A stretch of DNA of 64,000 bases from Bactericera cockerelli (Eukaryota; Arthropoda; Insecta; Hemiptera; Triozidae): NCBI GenBank assembly GCA_024516035.1, contig CM044963.1, positions 31,548,425 to 31,612,424 on the forward strand. The letters are read 5' to 3'. The position numbers were made by a program, and so were the translations under genes. How positions within the stretch are numbered: position 1 is the stretch's first letter; each line of letters starts with the position of its first letter. This document shows, in pieces, positions 39,180-49,924 of this stretch. The notes under the pieces are model-generated. The model had not been told where the DNA came from. It made no database searches and saw only the letters and a list, made by a program, of their open reading frames with translations.

Positions 39180-39303
39180 AAAAGTTATCATATTTGTGTT
39201 AATCGTTTTCGGGATATCACAACTACACAAACTCGCTTTTCCAAATCTACGCTGAAACCGGGACTTCAACGCCGCCTTATCGATCTAGCTACAGAGGTCG
39301 GTG
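39180..39303 (-). mobile_element. tRNA-headed SINE, family 2, with a head deletion
   Basis: Minus strand: CCTCTGTAGCTAGATCGATA, then the box B region is partly lost (GGCGTTGAAGTCCCGG), then GAGTTTGTGTAGTTGTGATA. Confidence 0.6.
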
Positions 39304-39344
39304 AGTAAAAAGAAGATATTATGGTTTATTATTATTATAGTCTG

Positions 39345-39545
39345 GCTGGTGGCCTATAAACAGGGAGTAGACCAGTATTGGCTTGGTTCTGGGGTCCCTT
39401 GTCAATTATTAGCCTCCTTGTAAAGACAGTGCTAGAAGTACTCAGTCATTCCTCCACTGTCTGGATACCATCGTTCATGATGACGCATCTCTATGATGAT
39501 GATGATGACAAAATTCCTATAATTCTATGCCCATGACAGGTAAGT
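39345..39545 (+). repeat. dispersed repeat (GGTCCCTTGTCAATTATTAG)
   Basis: Second copy of the sequence at 36350-36475; also has GTGGCCTATAAACAGGGAGT at its start. Class unknown. Confidence 0.5.
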
Positions 39546-40211
39546 TTAAAAAAAAAAACATTATTATATTATTGAGCTTTGATTAAATGAAAAAAAAAAA
39601 AGAAAAAAAAAAAAGGGGGTTTATGTACAGTTATTTTAAAATTGTAATCTTCTCCATCATTCTACATGCTTCATTTATGTAAATTGTTACTGTAAGTTTT
39701 TCATGTAAAGTTACTCTTATATTATGTACAAATGTTTGTTTTGTTTTATATTATGTGTAAATATACTGCGACTTTTGGTTGCGAAAGTTATTCATTAAAT
39801 TAAATGATGAGGCGGTTAGTGGATCAGTTAACGTTTAATAAATGCCCTCATTTTCCTCATTTTTCCAAAAGACAACAAAAAGAAATGAAATTTAATTAAA
39901 GATGTTCTTGCTGAAATTTGGCAAAAAAGAGGAATGAGAGAGAGAGACAGAGAGAGAGATCGATAGGTAAGAGGGAAACAAAGTGTGTGTGAGAGAGAAA
40001 GAAAGAGAGTGAGAGAAGTAAGGAAAAGTAAAGATCAATAGCAAATATATATTAGAGAAAAGAGTGAAAGAGACAAAACCAAAGAAAATAACTCACGAAA
40101 AACATACAAATTTCACCAAATTTAGGCCTTTTTTCCACTTCGTTAAACATTCAACTTTTCTAGTTCTCTCGCTCTCTCTCTTTCTCTCCATCTTTCCTTC
40201 TCTCTCTCTTT

Positions 40212-40258
<47 letters not shown>

Positions 40259-40585
40259 CACACACATAAACTGTTCATCTCTATTTTTTTCAAGCATTCT
40301 TTTCTTCTTCAACAAAGCTTTGTGGTCAAATTTGCTTTCATTGTTTCGGTTAGTTTTGTGAAATAAAAATTTGTCTCTCGTTTCAACAAAAAGAAAAAAT
40401 GTCTCTTTCAGTGAATCTTGTAGTCTTGTTACATTTATTTTGTTTTTCTTAGACCTTTAACGGAGTATTTCTCTGCTTTGTATGATCGTTTACTCTAGAG
40501 TTTTATACAAAATCTATTTGTTTTAAGGTACAACGCCTGTAAAACATGGTTCAAAGAAAATACAATTCAATGAGAGTGCTATACT
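39546..40585. repeat. AT-rich sequence with GA (39925-40050) and CT (40165-40262) tracts
   Basis: A-rich run at 39588-39614. The purine and pyrimidine tracts are on the same strand about 120 bp apart, so they could pair with each other. No gene recognised. Confidence 0.7.
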
Positions 40586-40587
40586 TA

Positions 40588-40917
40588 GGGCCGAACTATG
40601 AAACAGGATTTAGGCCAGTCTCCGTGGCGTAACGGTTACGACTTCTGCCCATAGTCCAGTGGTCTCGAGTTTTACTTCCGGTTCGGGCAGACTTTTCGAA
40701 AAAAATTCTGTCCCCTCCAAACACCAGATGCTGGCATTTCCGGCCCTACCCAGTTAATGTGGGTAGCTGGTACGATTCCCAACGAATGGAGGGTGAAACC
40801 CCCGTCCTGACTACTTTGAATCAGGACGTTAAAACCAAATAGAATCAACTGGTCACAATAGATCTAAATAGAGGTTGGTGTGATAATTGGTGCTTCTCTT
40901 GTGGAACTCCAACCAGT
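40588..40917 (+). mobile_element. tRNA-headed SINE, family 1
   Basis: GTCTCCGTGGCGTAACGG, GCTGGTACGATTCCCAACGA, GGACGTTAAAACC and the tail GAATCAACTGGTCACAATAG, the subfamily of the copy at 20506-20843. Part of the body (GCTGGGTGAGG) is deleted. Confidence 0.8.
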
Positions 40918-41085
40918 CTAGGACCGAGCTATGAAACAGGATTAAATATCTATGGATTTTTATTCCAAGCCACAGCTGACATAAATGCTCTGTGATTAGT
41001 TGAAATTTCTTCTAGAGATAAGAGCAAACAAAACAGAATTAAATTAATCTAATCCTGTGTCACAATTCCGGCTTTATAGTTCAGT
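40918..41085. mobile_element. short MITE-like element
   Basis: GACCGAGCTATGAAACAGGA at the left; its imperfect inverse (TCCTGTGTCACAATTCCGGC) at the right. A related sequence is at 50290-50445. Confidence 0.5.
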
Positions 41086-41089
41086 AAAT

Positions 41090-41310
41090 CAGTATAAACA
41101 GAAAAGTAAGAAGTTGTACCGATGTACATGAATATCAGAACATACCTGGACAGCTGTTTCGATCTTATTTCCTCTCAGCCATTACCTAACCTCTCTCTCT
41201 TTAATCAGTATAAACAGAAAAGTGAGAAGTTGTATTAGATGTTCCTGTACATGAATATCAGAACATACCTGGACAGCTGTTTCGAGATTATTTGCTCTCA
41301 TTAGCAAGTA
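41090..41310 (+). repeat. tandem duplication of about 116 bp
   Basis: CAGTATAAACAGAAAAGT..GAAGTTGTA and ACATGAATATCAGAACATAC occur at 41090-41205 and again from 41206, with small differences. Confidence 0.7.
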
Positions 41311-41463
41311 AATACTTACCCTAAACGTAGTTTGTGGGGTATCGCTGTTAATGTTATCAGTTATCACTAACCTACCTGAAAACATAAAAACACAACAGAT
41401 ATAAGTATTTGTCGATTGCTCGGATTAACTAGATTGCCAATAACATGTATTTAATTTTTATAA

Positions 41464-41690
41464 ATAAAAATACAATTAGTCAAAAAGAAATATCTCTTCC
41501 AAAGATTTCCCACTAGGCAGTGTACCCAAAATCGATGTTGCATTTCCTCGTTGAATAGCGAGGGAAATCCGTTGCTTCAGGTACACTTTGGCCCTGGAGC
41601 TGCCTGTTATTATTGTCAGTTTGTTACCAATGTACTCAACAATCTTTTTGGCCTCAATGCACCATGGTCCTAGAGTTTCGATTGCCAATT
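41464..41690 (-). pseudogene. 5'-truncated C-terminus of the RT element
   Basis: Minus strand: AIETLGPWCIEAKKIVEYIG, TGSSRAKVYLKQRISLAIQR, GNATSILGTLPSG, EEIFLFD stop. Clearly related to 15739-16074 but diverged, so a different subfamily. Confidence 0.7.
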
Positions 41691-41749
41691 GCTTTTTAGG
41701 GACTCATCAAATCTACTCCTCAGATAACATATAAAAAAGGCGATATTAT

Positions 41750-42128
41750 TATCATTTTTTTTTTTAACAAGAATTGACGGGATGTACTCCCATTTATTAC
41801 AATATTAAAATACAATCATTACAATATTAAAATACAAACATCATTACAATATTAAAATACAAACAAAAATCATATGCACAATTCATTTTGAGAACAAAAA
41901 AATATATCAACTTTGTCAGCTATATTGTTCCCTAGTTTTTACAAATAGTAGTAAATTTACATATAGTACTAAATTTATACCGTGGTCGAGTGAATTTCAA
42001 TAGAATTTCTATTGAAAAGCCTAGCCTTGTTGTTAGCTAAACTATAATAATAATTAACGGCTGCTCCATCTTCATAATTATGGTAAACTTTTAATCAATC
42101 TCCGACTTCCTCGAAGTCGAAGGGACAC
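41750..42128. other. AT-rich sequence with small tandem repeats
   Basis: A 28-bp motif (CATTACAATATTAAAATACAA) is repeated two to three times at about 41805-41865. GAATTTCTATTGAAAAGCCTA at 42003 matches about 26180. Confidence 0.5.
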
Positions 42129-42129
42129 A

Positions 42130-42270
42130 GCTCGAAAATCACTTTCATGATATCACAATTATTACTCAAAATCAAACTAACTTTACTAAATATACGAGTG
42201 TTCTGAACCCGGGACTTGAACCACCGACCTTCATGTCTAATATCCGCCGCCTTATCGATCTACCGAGGTC
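42130..42270 (-). mobile_element. tRNA-headed SINE, family 2
   Basis: Minus strand: CCTCGGTAGATCGATAAGGC, GGTCGGTGGTTCAAGTCCCG, TTGTGATATCATGAAAGTGA. Confidence 0.7.
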
Positions 42271-42900
42271 GATAAAAAAAATAAATAAAAAGAGTGCACG
42301 ACAGAAAAGAAAAAGAAAATGCAGATATAAAATATGGAGGAAGAAGATATTGCAGTTTCCATTGATAAAAAATTCAGGCTTGTGAATAAAAAAATAAGTC
42401 ACATACTCTAGCAAGAGAAAAAGTCGAGATAAAAGATAGAACGGGAGAAGATCAGAAGAAGGAAATGTTGAAGGCGAGAAGAAAAGCAATAGAGAAAAAG
42501 AGGAGTATCGAAAGATTGACCGGAAAAATGACCGGATTGACACGGAAGAAATTATTTAAAAGAGAAGCTAGAAGAAAAGAGCGAGGGAGAAAATGAAAAA
42601 TAAGTAGGTAAAAAATAGAGTGAAAAAATCAAGGAGAAAGAAGAAGAAAATTATTCTGAGAATGCAACAGGAAAAGAAAGGCAGACACCACACGACACCT
42701 AACGAATAAACACTTTGAACAAGTACATGAGAATACAAACCTACCCATATAAAAAACACGCATCCATAAACAAACACCCAGCCATACACAAACACATTCC
42801 AATAAACAAACACCCACCCATACTCAAACACCCACCCTTAAAAAACAACTATTGTATAGAAACAAAAAATAAATTCTTAATTTGATTCCAGTTGTATGTA
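42271..42900. other. A-rich sequence, nothing recognised
   Basis: A-rich on plus. CACCCA/ACAAACA repeats at 42750-42835 (short tandem AAACACCCACCCATA-like units) give the minus-strand ORF 42568-42831, which I regard as a repeat product. Confidence 0.4.
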
Positions 42901-42902
42901 AG

Positions 42903-43035
42903 AGATACATACCTTCCGGTGCGTTCGTGTTGACCCAGCACCTAAATGGGATATATTGAGTTACTTCTCGTCCATCAGAAGGGAGACATTCTACGGGATA
43001 GGCAAGCTACAACACTGACCACAAACATCCATGGC
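42903..43035 (+). repeat. third copy of the 4918/5290 dispersed repeat
   Basis: GGTGCGTTCGTGTTGACCCA, CTCGTCCATCAGAAGGGAG and GGGATAGGCAAGCTACAAC. Confidence 0.6.
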
Positions 43036-43189
43036 AGAAATGAAAAAAGGTTTTGAAACACTGATATTTAAAAAAATAAAAATGCAGAAAGATCCAGCCA
43101 TATACAACCATCACCCACTCATACCAGCAGTTTCTAATATAATTTTTTCAATCTAAATTTTTTGAGTAAAGCTTGTTCATAAGGTATGT

Positions 43190-43810
43190 AAGCGAATTTC
43201 AGATCCAAAAATCCCTGCAAAACACCGAAATACACGTAGTTAAACTTTTGCAAAACTTCCTCCAAAAAAGGGTTGAGGAAGAACCTAAAAAATCTTCGCA
43301 ATTTTCTGTTTTAAACTTGAAAATGTAATAGGGTATCCGGCGCACTATTTAATAATTCAGCAATCACCGGATGTAACCCCCATTCTTTAGCAAATCTAAC
43401 GAACAAAACAAGCATGGAAATTGAAAATGGGGTGTATGTGAAAGATTCCTCGAAAAACTCTTCGTGTGTAAATAAATATGTAGAACGCCAAAAATATTCT
43501 GCGATTTTTTTTTTTACACAGCTTAAATTTCGGTGGTTTTTTTACTTTCTAATATTAGAAATCGGAAGTATTGTGTTCGCTTTTGTAAAAAAAAAAAAAA
43601 AATATTTTGATCCGATACAGAATTATTTGTAGAATCTAGAATGTAGAAAAAATAATACTCTACCATATAAAACAAATTTTGAAGAAAATTGTTTAAGCGG
43701 TTTTGGAGATAAAAGTGATTTACTATAAAATCTCAAAATTAGCACGTGTATACAATGTCAAACAATCACGATGAAGTATTGTTGCCATAATTGTCAGTGT
43801 TTTTATTTAA
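43190..43810 (+). repeat. dispersed repeat (TATTGTTGCCATAATTGTCA family)
   Basis: Related in reverse to 7095-7320 and ending like 46320-46410. Contains a poly-A run (43588-43602) and TTTCTAATATTAGAAATCGG, a palindromic motif also at 52551, 57896 and 58168. Confidence 0.5.
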
Positions 43811-44082
43811 AGAGAGGTCTTTAACATTCAGAGTCCTTGCCCTGGAAATATGTTTATTTGTAGAATAGATTCATGTCATAGTTTGAATAGTGGCCAAATT
43901 TAAGTTCACCTTTATTTTGCCAATCATTAAATCAAACAAAATTTTATGAAAAAACTTAGTTATTCAATCACACTTCACAACGCATCAAAATTAAATCCAT
44001 GTAGATATTTTAAAGTAAAATCTTCTGTTCAGTTGCAATAGACGCTAAAATTCAATGTAATAAGAATGCTTATCAAAATTCA
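43811..44082. other. AT-rich sequence, nothing recognised
   Basis: Leads into the minisatellite; the word AAAATTCAATG appears just before it. Confidence 0.4.
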
Positions 44083-44860
44083 ACGTACTCCTGCTGATTC
44101 TCAAAATTCTTCTAGCTGCTGATTCTCAAAATTCTGCTTGCTACTGATTCTCAAAATTCAATTTGCTGCTGATTCTCAAAATTCAATTTGCTGCTGATTC
44201 TCAAAATTCAATTTGCTAATGATTATCCAAATTCTGCTTACTGCTGATTCTCAAAGTTCTGCTTGCTGCTGATTCTCAAAATTCAATTTGCTAAGGATTC
44301 TCCAAATTCTGCTGCTGCTGATTCTCAAAATTCAATTTGCTAATGATTCTCCAAATTCTGCTTGCTACTGATTCTCAAAATTAAATTTGCTCATGATTCT
44401 CCAAATTTAATTTTCTGCTGATTCTCAAAATTCAACTTGCTGCTGATTCTCAAAATTATACTTGCTGCTGATTCTCAAAATTATGCTTGCTGCTGATTCT
44501 CAAAATTCAATTTGCTGCTGATTCTCAAAATTCTACTTGCTCCTCATTCTCAAAATTCTACTTCCTGCTTATGCTCAAAATTCTACTTGCTGCTCATTCT
44601 CAAAATTCTACTTGCTCCTCATTCTCAAAATTCTACTTGCTGCTCATTCTCAAAATTCTACTTGCTGCTCATTCTCAAAATTCTAATTGCTGCTGATTCT
44701 CAAAATTCTACTTGCTGCTGCTGATTCGAAACAAAATTCCTTGCACCGAAGACAACAACAAAATTCTATGTACTTGCTGCTCATGCTCAAAATTCTACTT
44801 GCTGCTGATTCTCAAAATTCTACTTGCTGCTGCTGATTCTTAACAAAATTCCACGTGCTG
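44083..44860 (+). repeat. 25-bp minisatellite (about 30 copies)
   Basis: Unit CTGCTGATTCTCAAAATTC plus AATTTG or TACTTG. Units alternate between AATTTG and TACTTG forms, the latter dominating the 3' half; a few are 22-28 bp. A degenerate CAACAAAATTC variant continues to about 44960. Since 25 is not a multiple of three, the readings in it are not a protein. Confidence 0.9.
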
Positions 44861-45087
44861 AAGAAAACAACAAAATTCTATGTACAGTAGATGAGAACAA
44901 AATTCCATGTCCTGACACAACAACAAAATTCCGTGTGTTGAAGATAACAAAAAAAATTCATGTTAAAAAAAAACCAAAAATACAACAACAACAAAAACAA
45001 ACAACAAACGACATCATCACAACGTTCAAAATTCCTAGCAAACTAGATAATCATTAAAGAAGATTTTAAGCCTCTACCAAAAATTAA

Positions 45088-45650
45088 GTATGCTCGAACA
45101 CCAGAACCAACATTCAGACATGGTAGAAACTCCTTTTGAGACAACGAAATGTATGTTCCAACACCAGAACCAACATTCAGGCATGGTAGAAACTCCTGTT
45201 GAGACAATGAAATGTATGTTCCAACACCAGAACCAACATTCAGGCATGGTAGAAACTCCTTTTGAGACAATGAAATGTATGTTCCAACACCAGAACCAAC
45301 ATTCAGGCATGGTAGAAACTCCTTTTGAGACAATGAAATGTATGTTCCAACACCAGAACCAACATTCAGACTTGTAGAAACTCCTGTTGAGACAATGAAA
45401 TGTATATTCCAACACCAGAACCAACATTCAGACTTGTAGAAACTCCTGTTCAGACAATGAAATGTATATTCCAACACCAGAACCAACATTCAGGGAGGGT
45501 AGAAACTTCCGTTGAGACAATGAAATGTATGTTCCAACACCAGAACCAACATTCAGGCATGGTAGAAACTCCTGTTGAGACAATGAAATGTATATTCCAA
45601 CAACAGAACCAACATTCAGGCATGGTAGAAACTCCTGTGAAACATGGTTG
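45088..45650 (+). repeat. 63-bp minisatellite, nine copies, open on both strands
   Basis: Unit of 63 bp, i.e. 21 codons: MVETPVETMKCMFQHQNQHS with a G on plus; on minus the same units also stay open (about 148 residues). Two units (about 45366 and 45427) lack two bases and shift the plus frame. No start context, splice site or homology supports expression. One unit has a different GGGAGGG patch (45491). Confidence 0.9.
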
Positions 45651-45659
45651 AAACAGTGA

Positions 45660-45899
45660 AACGGATGGTATACCTCGCCCGAAGAATCCCCCCAGACATT
45701 GTTAAGAACTTGGCCGTCTTGAAAACCCTAGGCCCCCATGCTGGAAGATTCTTCAATTTCTGAAGGGCATTTTATTAATAAATAACATCTGAGGTACAAA
45801 ATTTTTTGCGTTTTTAATCACTCATATTAAATACGCATATACAGGAATGTTGAACTTAAGGGTTTTTAAATGTTCGTTTTGTAAGAGAAATATTTTTTT
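45660..45899. other. nothing recognised
   Basis: AT-rich end of the minisatellite region. Confidence 0.35.
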
Positions 45900-46260
45900 G
45901 CTCCGATTTCATTTCTGGACGTTTCATAACCTCCTGAGCAACTTTGGTTTTGTGTCCATCTGTCGGTTTGTCGCTCCATCGGTCTGTTAAAAATATTCCT
46001 TGTAACGCGCAAATCTCGAAATCTACTCAACGGATTTTGATGAAATTTTGCACACATATAGGAGAAGTTCTTGGTCCCATTTCAAATTCATCAAATTCGT
46101 ACTAGCGTTCTGGGTCAAAGAGACCATGCGCCTGACCACTATCTTTTTACTTAAACGCTTATATCTTGTGAACAGTTCACCCGATTTTGTTGAAATTTTG
46201 TCTGTACATGCATATTATTGTTTTACATAGGCTTTTTATATTTATTTTTAATTAATTATA
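45900..46260 (+). repeat. dispersed non-coding repeat
   Basis: GTCCATCTGTCGGTTTGTCG, AACGGATTTTGATGAAATTT and GCACACAT, then a second degenerate unit (CACCCGATTTTGTTGAAATT). This theme occurs in many insect repeats. Two internal units, about 150 bp apart. Confidence 0.5.
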
Positions 46261-46319
46261 ATTTAACTCTGATATTTAAGAAAATCCGAAATTTTCGACA
46301 AGAAAGTAAAAAAATAAGG

Positions 46320-46555
46320 TTTACGACTTGCCGATCTCAAATTTGGCACGTGTATACAATGTGAAACAATCACGAGGAAGTATTGTGTCCATAATTGGCA
46401 GTGTTTTTTTTCTCTCTCTCTCTCTTTCTCCTTTATCTCTGTTTCTTTCACTCTCTGTCTTTCTATTTCTCTCTTTATCTGTCTTTCTTCTACCTTTCCA
46501 CTCTTTCTCTCTCAGTCCTTATAATTATCTCCCTTTCTTTCTCGCCCTTTCAATT

Positions 46556-46588
<33 letters not shown>

Positions 46589-46890
46589 TTTTTTCTGAAA
46601 GCCTGACACAACAAAGTTCGAATCGATTATTTAGTTACTTTTCCGGGAATTTCCAAAAATATAATAAACACCGTTAACAGAATACAACCCGCATTTATTA
46701 CCCATTTTCAGTCAACATTCAAAAATTTATATAAATTTGGACTAAATTATTTTAGATAATTATTCCACACACAAATATGATGGTACAATTTTTTCATTTC
46801 GGTGAAATTTTAAAAAGATAAAAAAATATTCATTCATATCTCGTCAGCAAAAAATGCCCAACAGTTTTTCAACCAAGGCTGATGATTGCT
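46320..46890. repeat. repeat fragment, CT tract and AT-rich sequence
   Basis: 46320-46410 belongs to the TATGGACACAATACTTCC family; 46410-46600 is a C/T tract with (TC)n at 46557-46582; 46610-46890 is AT-rich with nothing recognised. Confidence 0.7.
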
Positions 46891-46892
46891 TG

Positions 46893-47057
46893 TGGGTGTG
46901 TGAGAGTGTGTGTGTGTGTGTGAGAGAGAGAGAGTGTGTGTGTGTGAGAGAGAGGGATAGAGTGTGTTTTTGTGTGTGAAAGAGAGAGAGAGAGTGTGTG
47001 TGTATATGTGTGTGTGAGAGAGAGAGAGTGTGTGTGTGTCTGAAATAGAGAGAGAGA

Positions 47058-47095
<38 letters not shown>

Positions 47096-47240
47096 AAGAG
47101 AGAGTGTGTATGTGTGTGAAAGAGAGAGAGTGTGTGTGTGTGAGTATATTTCAGAGAGACGAAATAGGAGGAGACAGATAGATTGAGGGGGGGGGGAGAG
47201 AGAGAGAGCAAAATAAACTTTGTGAGAGAGAGAAAATCTG
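46893..47240. repeat. mixed (TG)n/(GA)n tract
   Basis: Alternating blocks of GTGTGTG and GAGAGAGA over 350 bp. Thr/His/Ser-rich minus ORF (46834-47313) is an artefact. Confidence 0.95.
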
Positions 47241-47314
47241 AAAGTCTATTGAGCGCAGTAGTCCCCCCTGCAGACAAAAAGACAGTAAGTGCTTTAGTTT
47301 GAAAAGGCCTCACC

Positions 47315-48240
47315 CAAAATTTATCCTTCTCGTTCTTTTCTCTCTTCCCTATACCTCCCTCTATTTCTTTTTATCTCTTCTTTCTCTCTCTTTTCCTCAC
47401 TCTCTCTCTCTTTCTCTCTCTTTCTCCTCTCTCTCTTCCTCACACACTCTCTCTCTCTCTCTTTCTAACTTCTTTTTCTCTCCTTCTCTATCCCTCTCTT
47501 TCCCTTTCTTCTTCTTTCTCTCTCTATCTTAATCATTCTCCCCCTTCCCTTCTCTCTCTTTCTCCTCTCACTCTCTCTCTCTTTTCTGTCTCTAACTTTT
47601 CTTCTTCTCTCTATCTCTCTATCTTTAAATTATTTTTCTCTCCTTCTCTATATCTCTTTTTCTTTCCTTCTCTATCTCTCTCTCTCCCTTTCTTCTTCTT
47701 TCTCTCTCTATCTTAATCATTTCCCTCCCCCCCTCCCTTCTCTCTCTTTCTCCTCTCACTCTTTCTTTTTTCTGTCTATACCTTTTTTTCTTTTCTCTAT
47801 CTCCCACAAAGCCATGAGGAAGACATTGGTAGTGGGGAGGGGGAGAAATAGAGAGAAAGAGACATAGAGTGATATTGATAGAAGAAGAGAGAGTGCACAT
47901 AGAGCATAGGAGCGAAAGAGAGAAAATGAGAGAGAGAGATATATAGACATAAAGAGACAGTGATAGAAGAAGAGAGAGTGCAATAGAGGGCAAAGGAAGA
48001 GCGTAAGAGAGAGATAACGAAAGACAATGATACAGGGAGAGACCAGGAAATATATGGTAAAAAGAGAGCATAGGAGCGAAAGAAAGAAACTGAGAGAGAG
48101 ATAATGAGAGACAGGGAATTAAGTGAATGAGGAGTGATTTAGAAAAGGAGGAAGACATACTGAGAAGTAGGAGGGAGAGAGAATGGAGTGATAAAGAGAG
48201 AAGTGAGAAAAAGACAGAGGAGGGAGATGAATTGATTTTG
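47315..48240. repeat. pyrimidine tract (47315-47810) switching to purine tract (47825-48240)
   Basis: C/T-rich for about 490 bp, then G/A-rich for about 410 bp after a short mixed segment (47808-47840). Within each half there are tandem duplications (for example CTCCTTCTCTATCTCTC, and GATAGAAGAAGAGAGAGTGC at 47876 and 47962). Confidence 0.9.
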
Positions 48241-48349
48241 TGCGGAAAAGTTGTAGAAGCCTTTCGGAAGTAGAGATACGAAGATCTTTTGTACAAACTT
48301 CACAAAAATTTTAGACCCCTGCTGTTCAAACTTCTTTTCACTTTTAGTT

Positions 48350-48420
48350 TCATACAGGGTGTCTCAATATTTTCCGGCGAACTCTGAGTTGAGACTACTG
48401 AAACCAATAATTATAAGGTA
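48350..48420 (+). mobile_element. solo CAGGGTGTCTC element end
   Basis: TACAGGGTGTCTCAATATTT plus about 50 bp; no partner end. Confidence 0.4.
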
Positions 48421-48424
48421 CTAC

Positions 48425-48705
48425 CCCATCACTGTGAACCGGTAGTCAAGTGTTTAACGCGCAAGTCTGGTATTTTTTATTTTTTTTTAGGTTCTCTTTT
48501 TTTACGGCAGGATTTTCACTGGAGTGAGCTTTTTCAAACAGGTAATCCATGTAGCGAAGGGATCCGTTGGTTCAAATCCCACCCGGTGCATGAATTTTCT
48601 CTCGTTAATTTGAGTTTGTGACCACATATGTGAATCTGAGATTTTGGTGGTAATATACTTTGAGCATTAACTTGGTTATCTTCCACTAAAGAGTGTTATT
48701 TTCAT
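48425..48705 (+). mobile_element. tRNA-headed SINE, family 5
   Basis: GGTAGTCAAGTGTTTAACGC, GGTTCAAATCCCACCCGGTG, TTTGAGTTTGTGACCACAT, ACTTTGAGCATTAACTTGG and TTCCACTAAAGAGTGTTATT. A T/A-rich insert lies in the head (48470-48545). Confidence 0.7.
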
Positions 48706-48836
48706 ATCCCATGAATATTTGGAAGAAAAGTCGTAATAATTTCACTGAATTTTCTATTAATTATTTCCCTTTTTAATAAACTTTCCCGATATAAGGAAAT
48801 TCTAGAAGTTCCTAGATTGTTTAAGAACTGCTAGAA

Positions 48837-49268
48837 GTTCCTCATTTGTATTTTAAATTATTCAGAAATTTCTAGTTCTTCCTAGGAATTTCTACTTAGT
48901 TGTTCCTATGAATTCCTAGATGTTACTAGGAATTTCTAGTTGTTCCTAAAAATTTTTAGTTGTTCCTAGGAATTTCTAGTTGTTCCTTGCAATTTCTAGT
49001 TGTTCCTAGGAATTTCTAGTTGTTCCTAGGAATTTCTAGTTGTTCTTAGGAAGTCCTAGTTGTTCCTAGGAATTTCTAGTTGTTCCTAGGAATTCCTAGT
49101 TGTTCCTAGGAACTTCTAGTTGTTCCTAGAAATTTCTAGTTGTTCCTAGGAACTTCTAGTTGTTCCTAGGAATTTCTAGTAGTTTCTTGGAATTTCTAGT
49201 TGTTCCCAGGAATTCGTAGTTGTTCCCGGGACTTCGTAGTTGTTCTTAGTATTTTTAGTTGTTCCTTT
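48837..49268 (+). repeat. 20-bp minisatellite with a palindromic core
   Basis: About twenty copies of TTGTTCCTAGGAATTTCTAG. Each contains the self-complementary decamer TTCCTAGGAA. Early units (48800-48960) are degenerate, the middle ones nearly perfect, the last ones degenerate again. Confidence 0.95.
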
Positions 49269-49592
49269 AAACTTTTGATTTTAATGGGATGGACATTTCG
49301 AGTCGAATTTTCCACTGGAAACTTTTTCTACAGAATAAACGGTAACGGATATCCAAAATCTTGAGTCGGTCCAATCTTGTTACAGACTGGACTGTCGGCG
49401 GTAGAACTCGATAATCCGCTCAAATAGGGATTAGTTTTTTGTAAAGAATAGAATAGAATATACCTTGTTTATACTGCCGAAGTAAGACTGAAAAGTCCCT
49501 TTACTCAATCAGTCAAACAGGTCTTATAATTATATTTTATGGGATAAATATTTTACATTTTAATAACATACATAAAAACAGCTATGTGAAGT
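49269..49592. other. sequence before the second gap, with a family-4 SINE tail (minus)
   Basis: About 49440-49505 is the reverse of a family-4 tail (GTTTATACTGCCGAAGTAAG, GGGACTTTTCAG on minus). Confidence 0.45.
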
Positions 49593-49615
49593 NNNNNNNN
49601 NNNNNNNNNNNNNNN
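49593..49615. other. assembly gap (23 N) at a palindromic site
   Basis: The bases on either side are inverted copies (AGCTATGTGAAGT before, ACTTCACGTAGCT after; one mismatch in 13 bp), so the missing bases probably form a hairpin loop. Confidence 0.95.
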
Positions 49616-49924
49616 ACTTCACGTAGCTCATAAAAACCATGTTTATTTTTTAAAAAAAGCTGAAAAGTTAAAATTTGTAAAGAGTTTTTGAACGATTTTT
49701 TTGATCACCCTCTATATCGAGTTAGCCCTGAGAGAAAAATTTCCTTCTATTGAACTAACAAAAATGAGCTTTTATTAATAGAACGCTCCAATAAAAGAAT
49801 TGAAGTTGAGAAAGTTTTTCTTTTATTTCTGGATGAGTGTTTCAATAGAGGTGATTGGTTGGTTCAAAGAGACAGACAGGCACAGCTGTGTTAAAGTGTT
49901 TAAGACCCAACTATAATAATAATA
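49616..49924. other. AT-rich sequence, nothing recognised
   Basis: CACCCTCTATATCG at 49705 resembles the CACCCTGTATA end. Nothing else. Confidence 0.35.

Noticed and set aside
44083..45650. CRISPR array
   Set aside because: Tandem units abut without unique spacers; these are minisatellites in a eukaryotic genome.
46834..47313. 159-residue minus ORF with repeated HTHTL
   Set aside because: Translation of a (TG)n/(GA)n tract.
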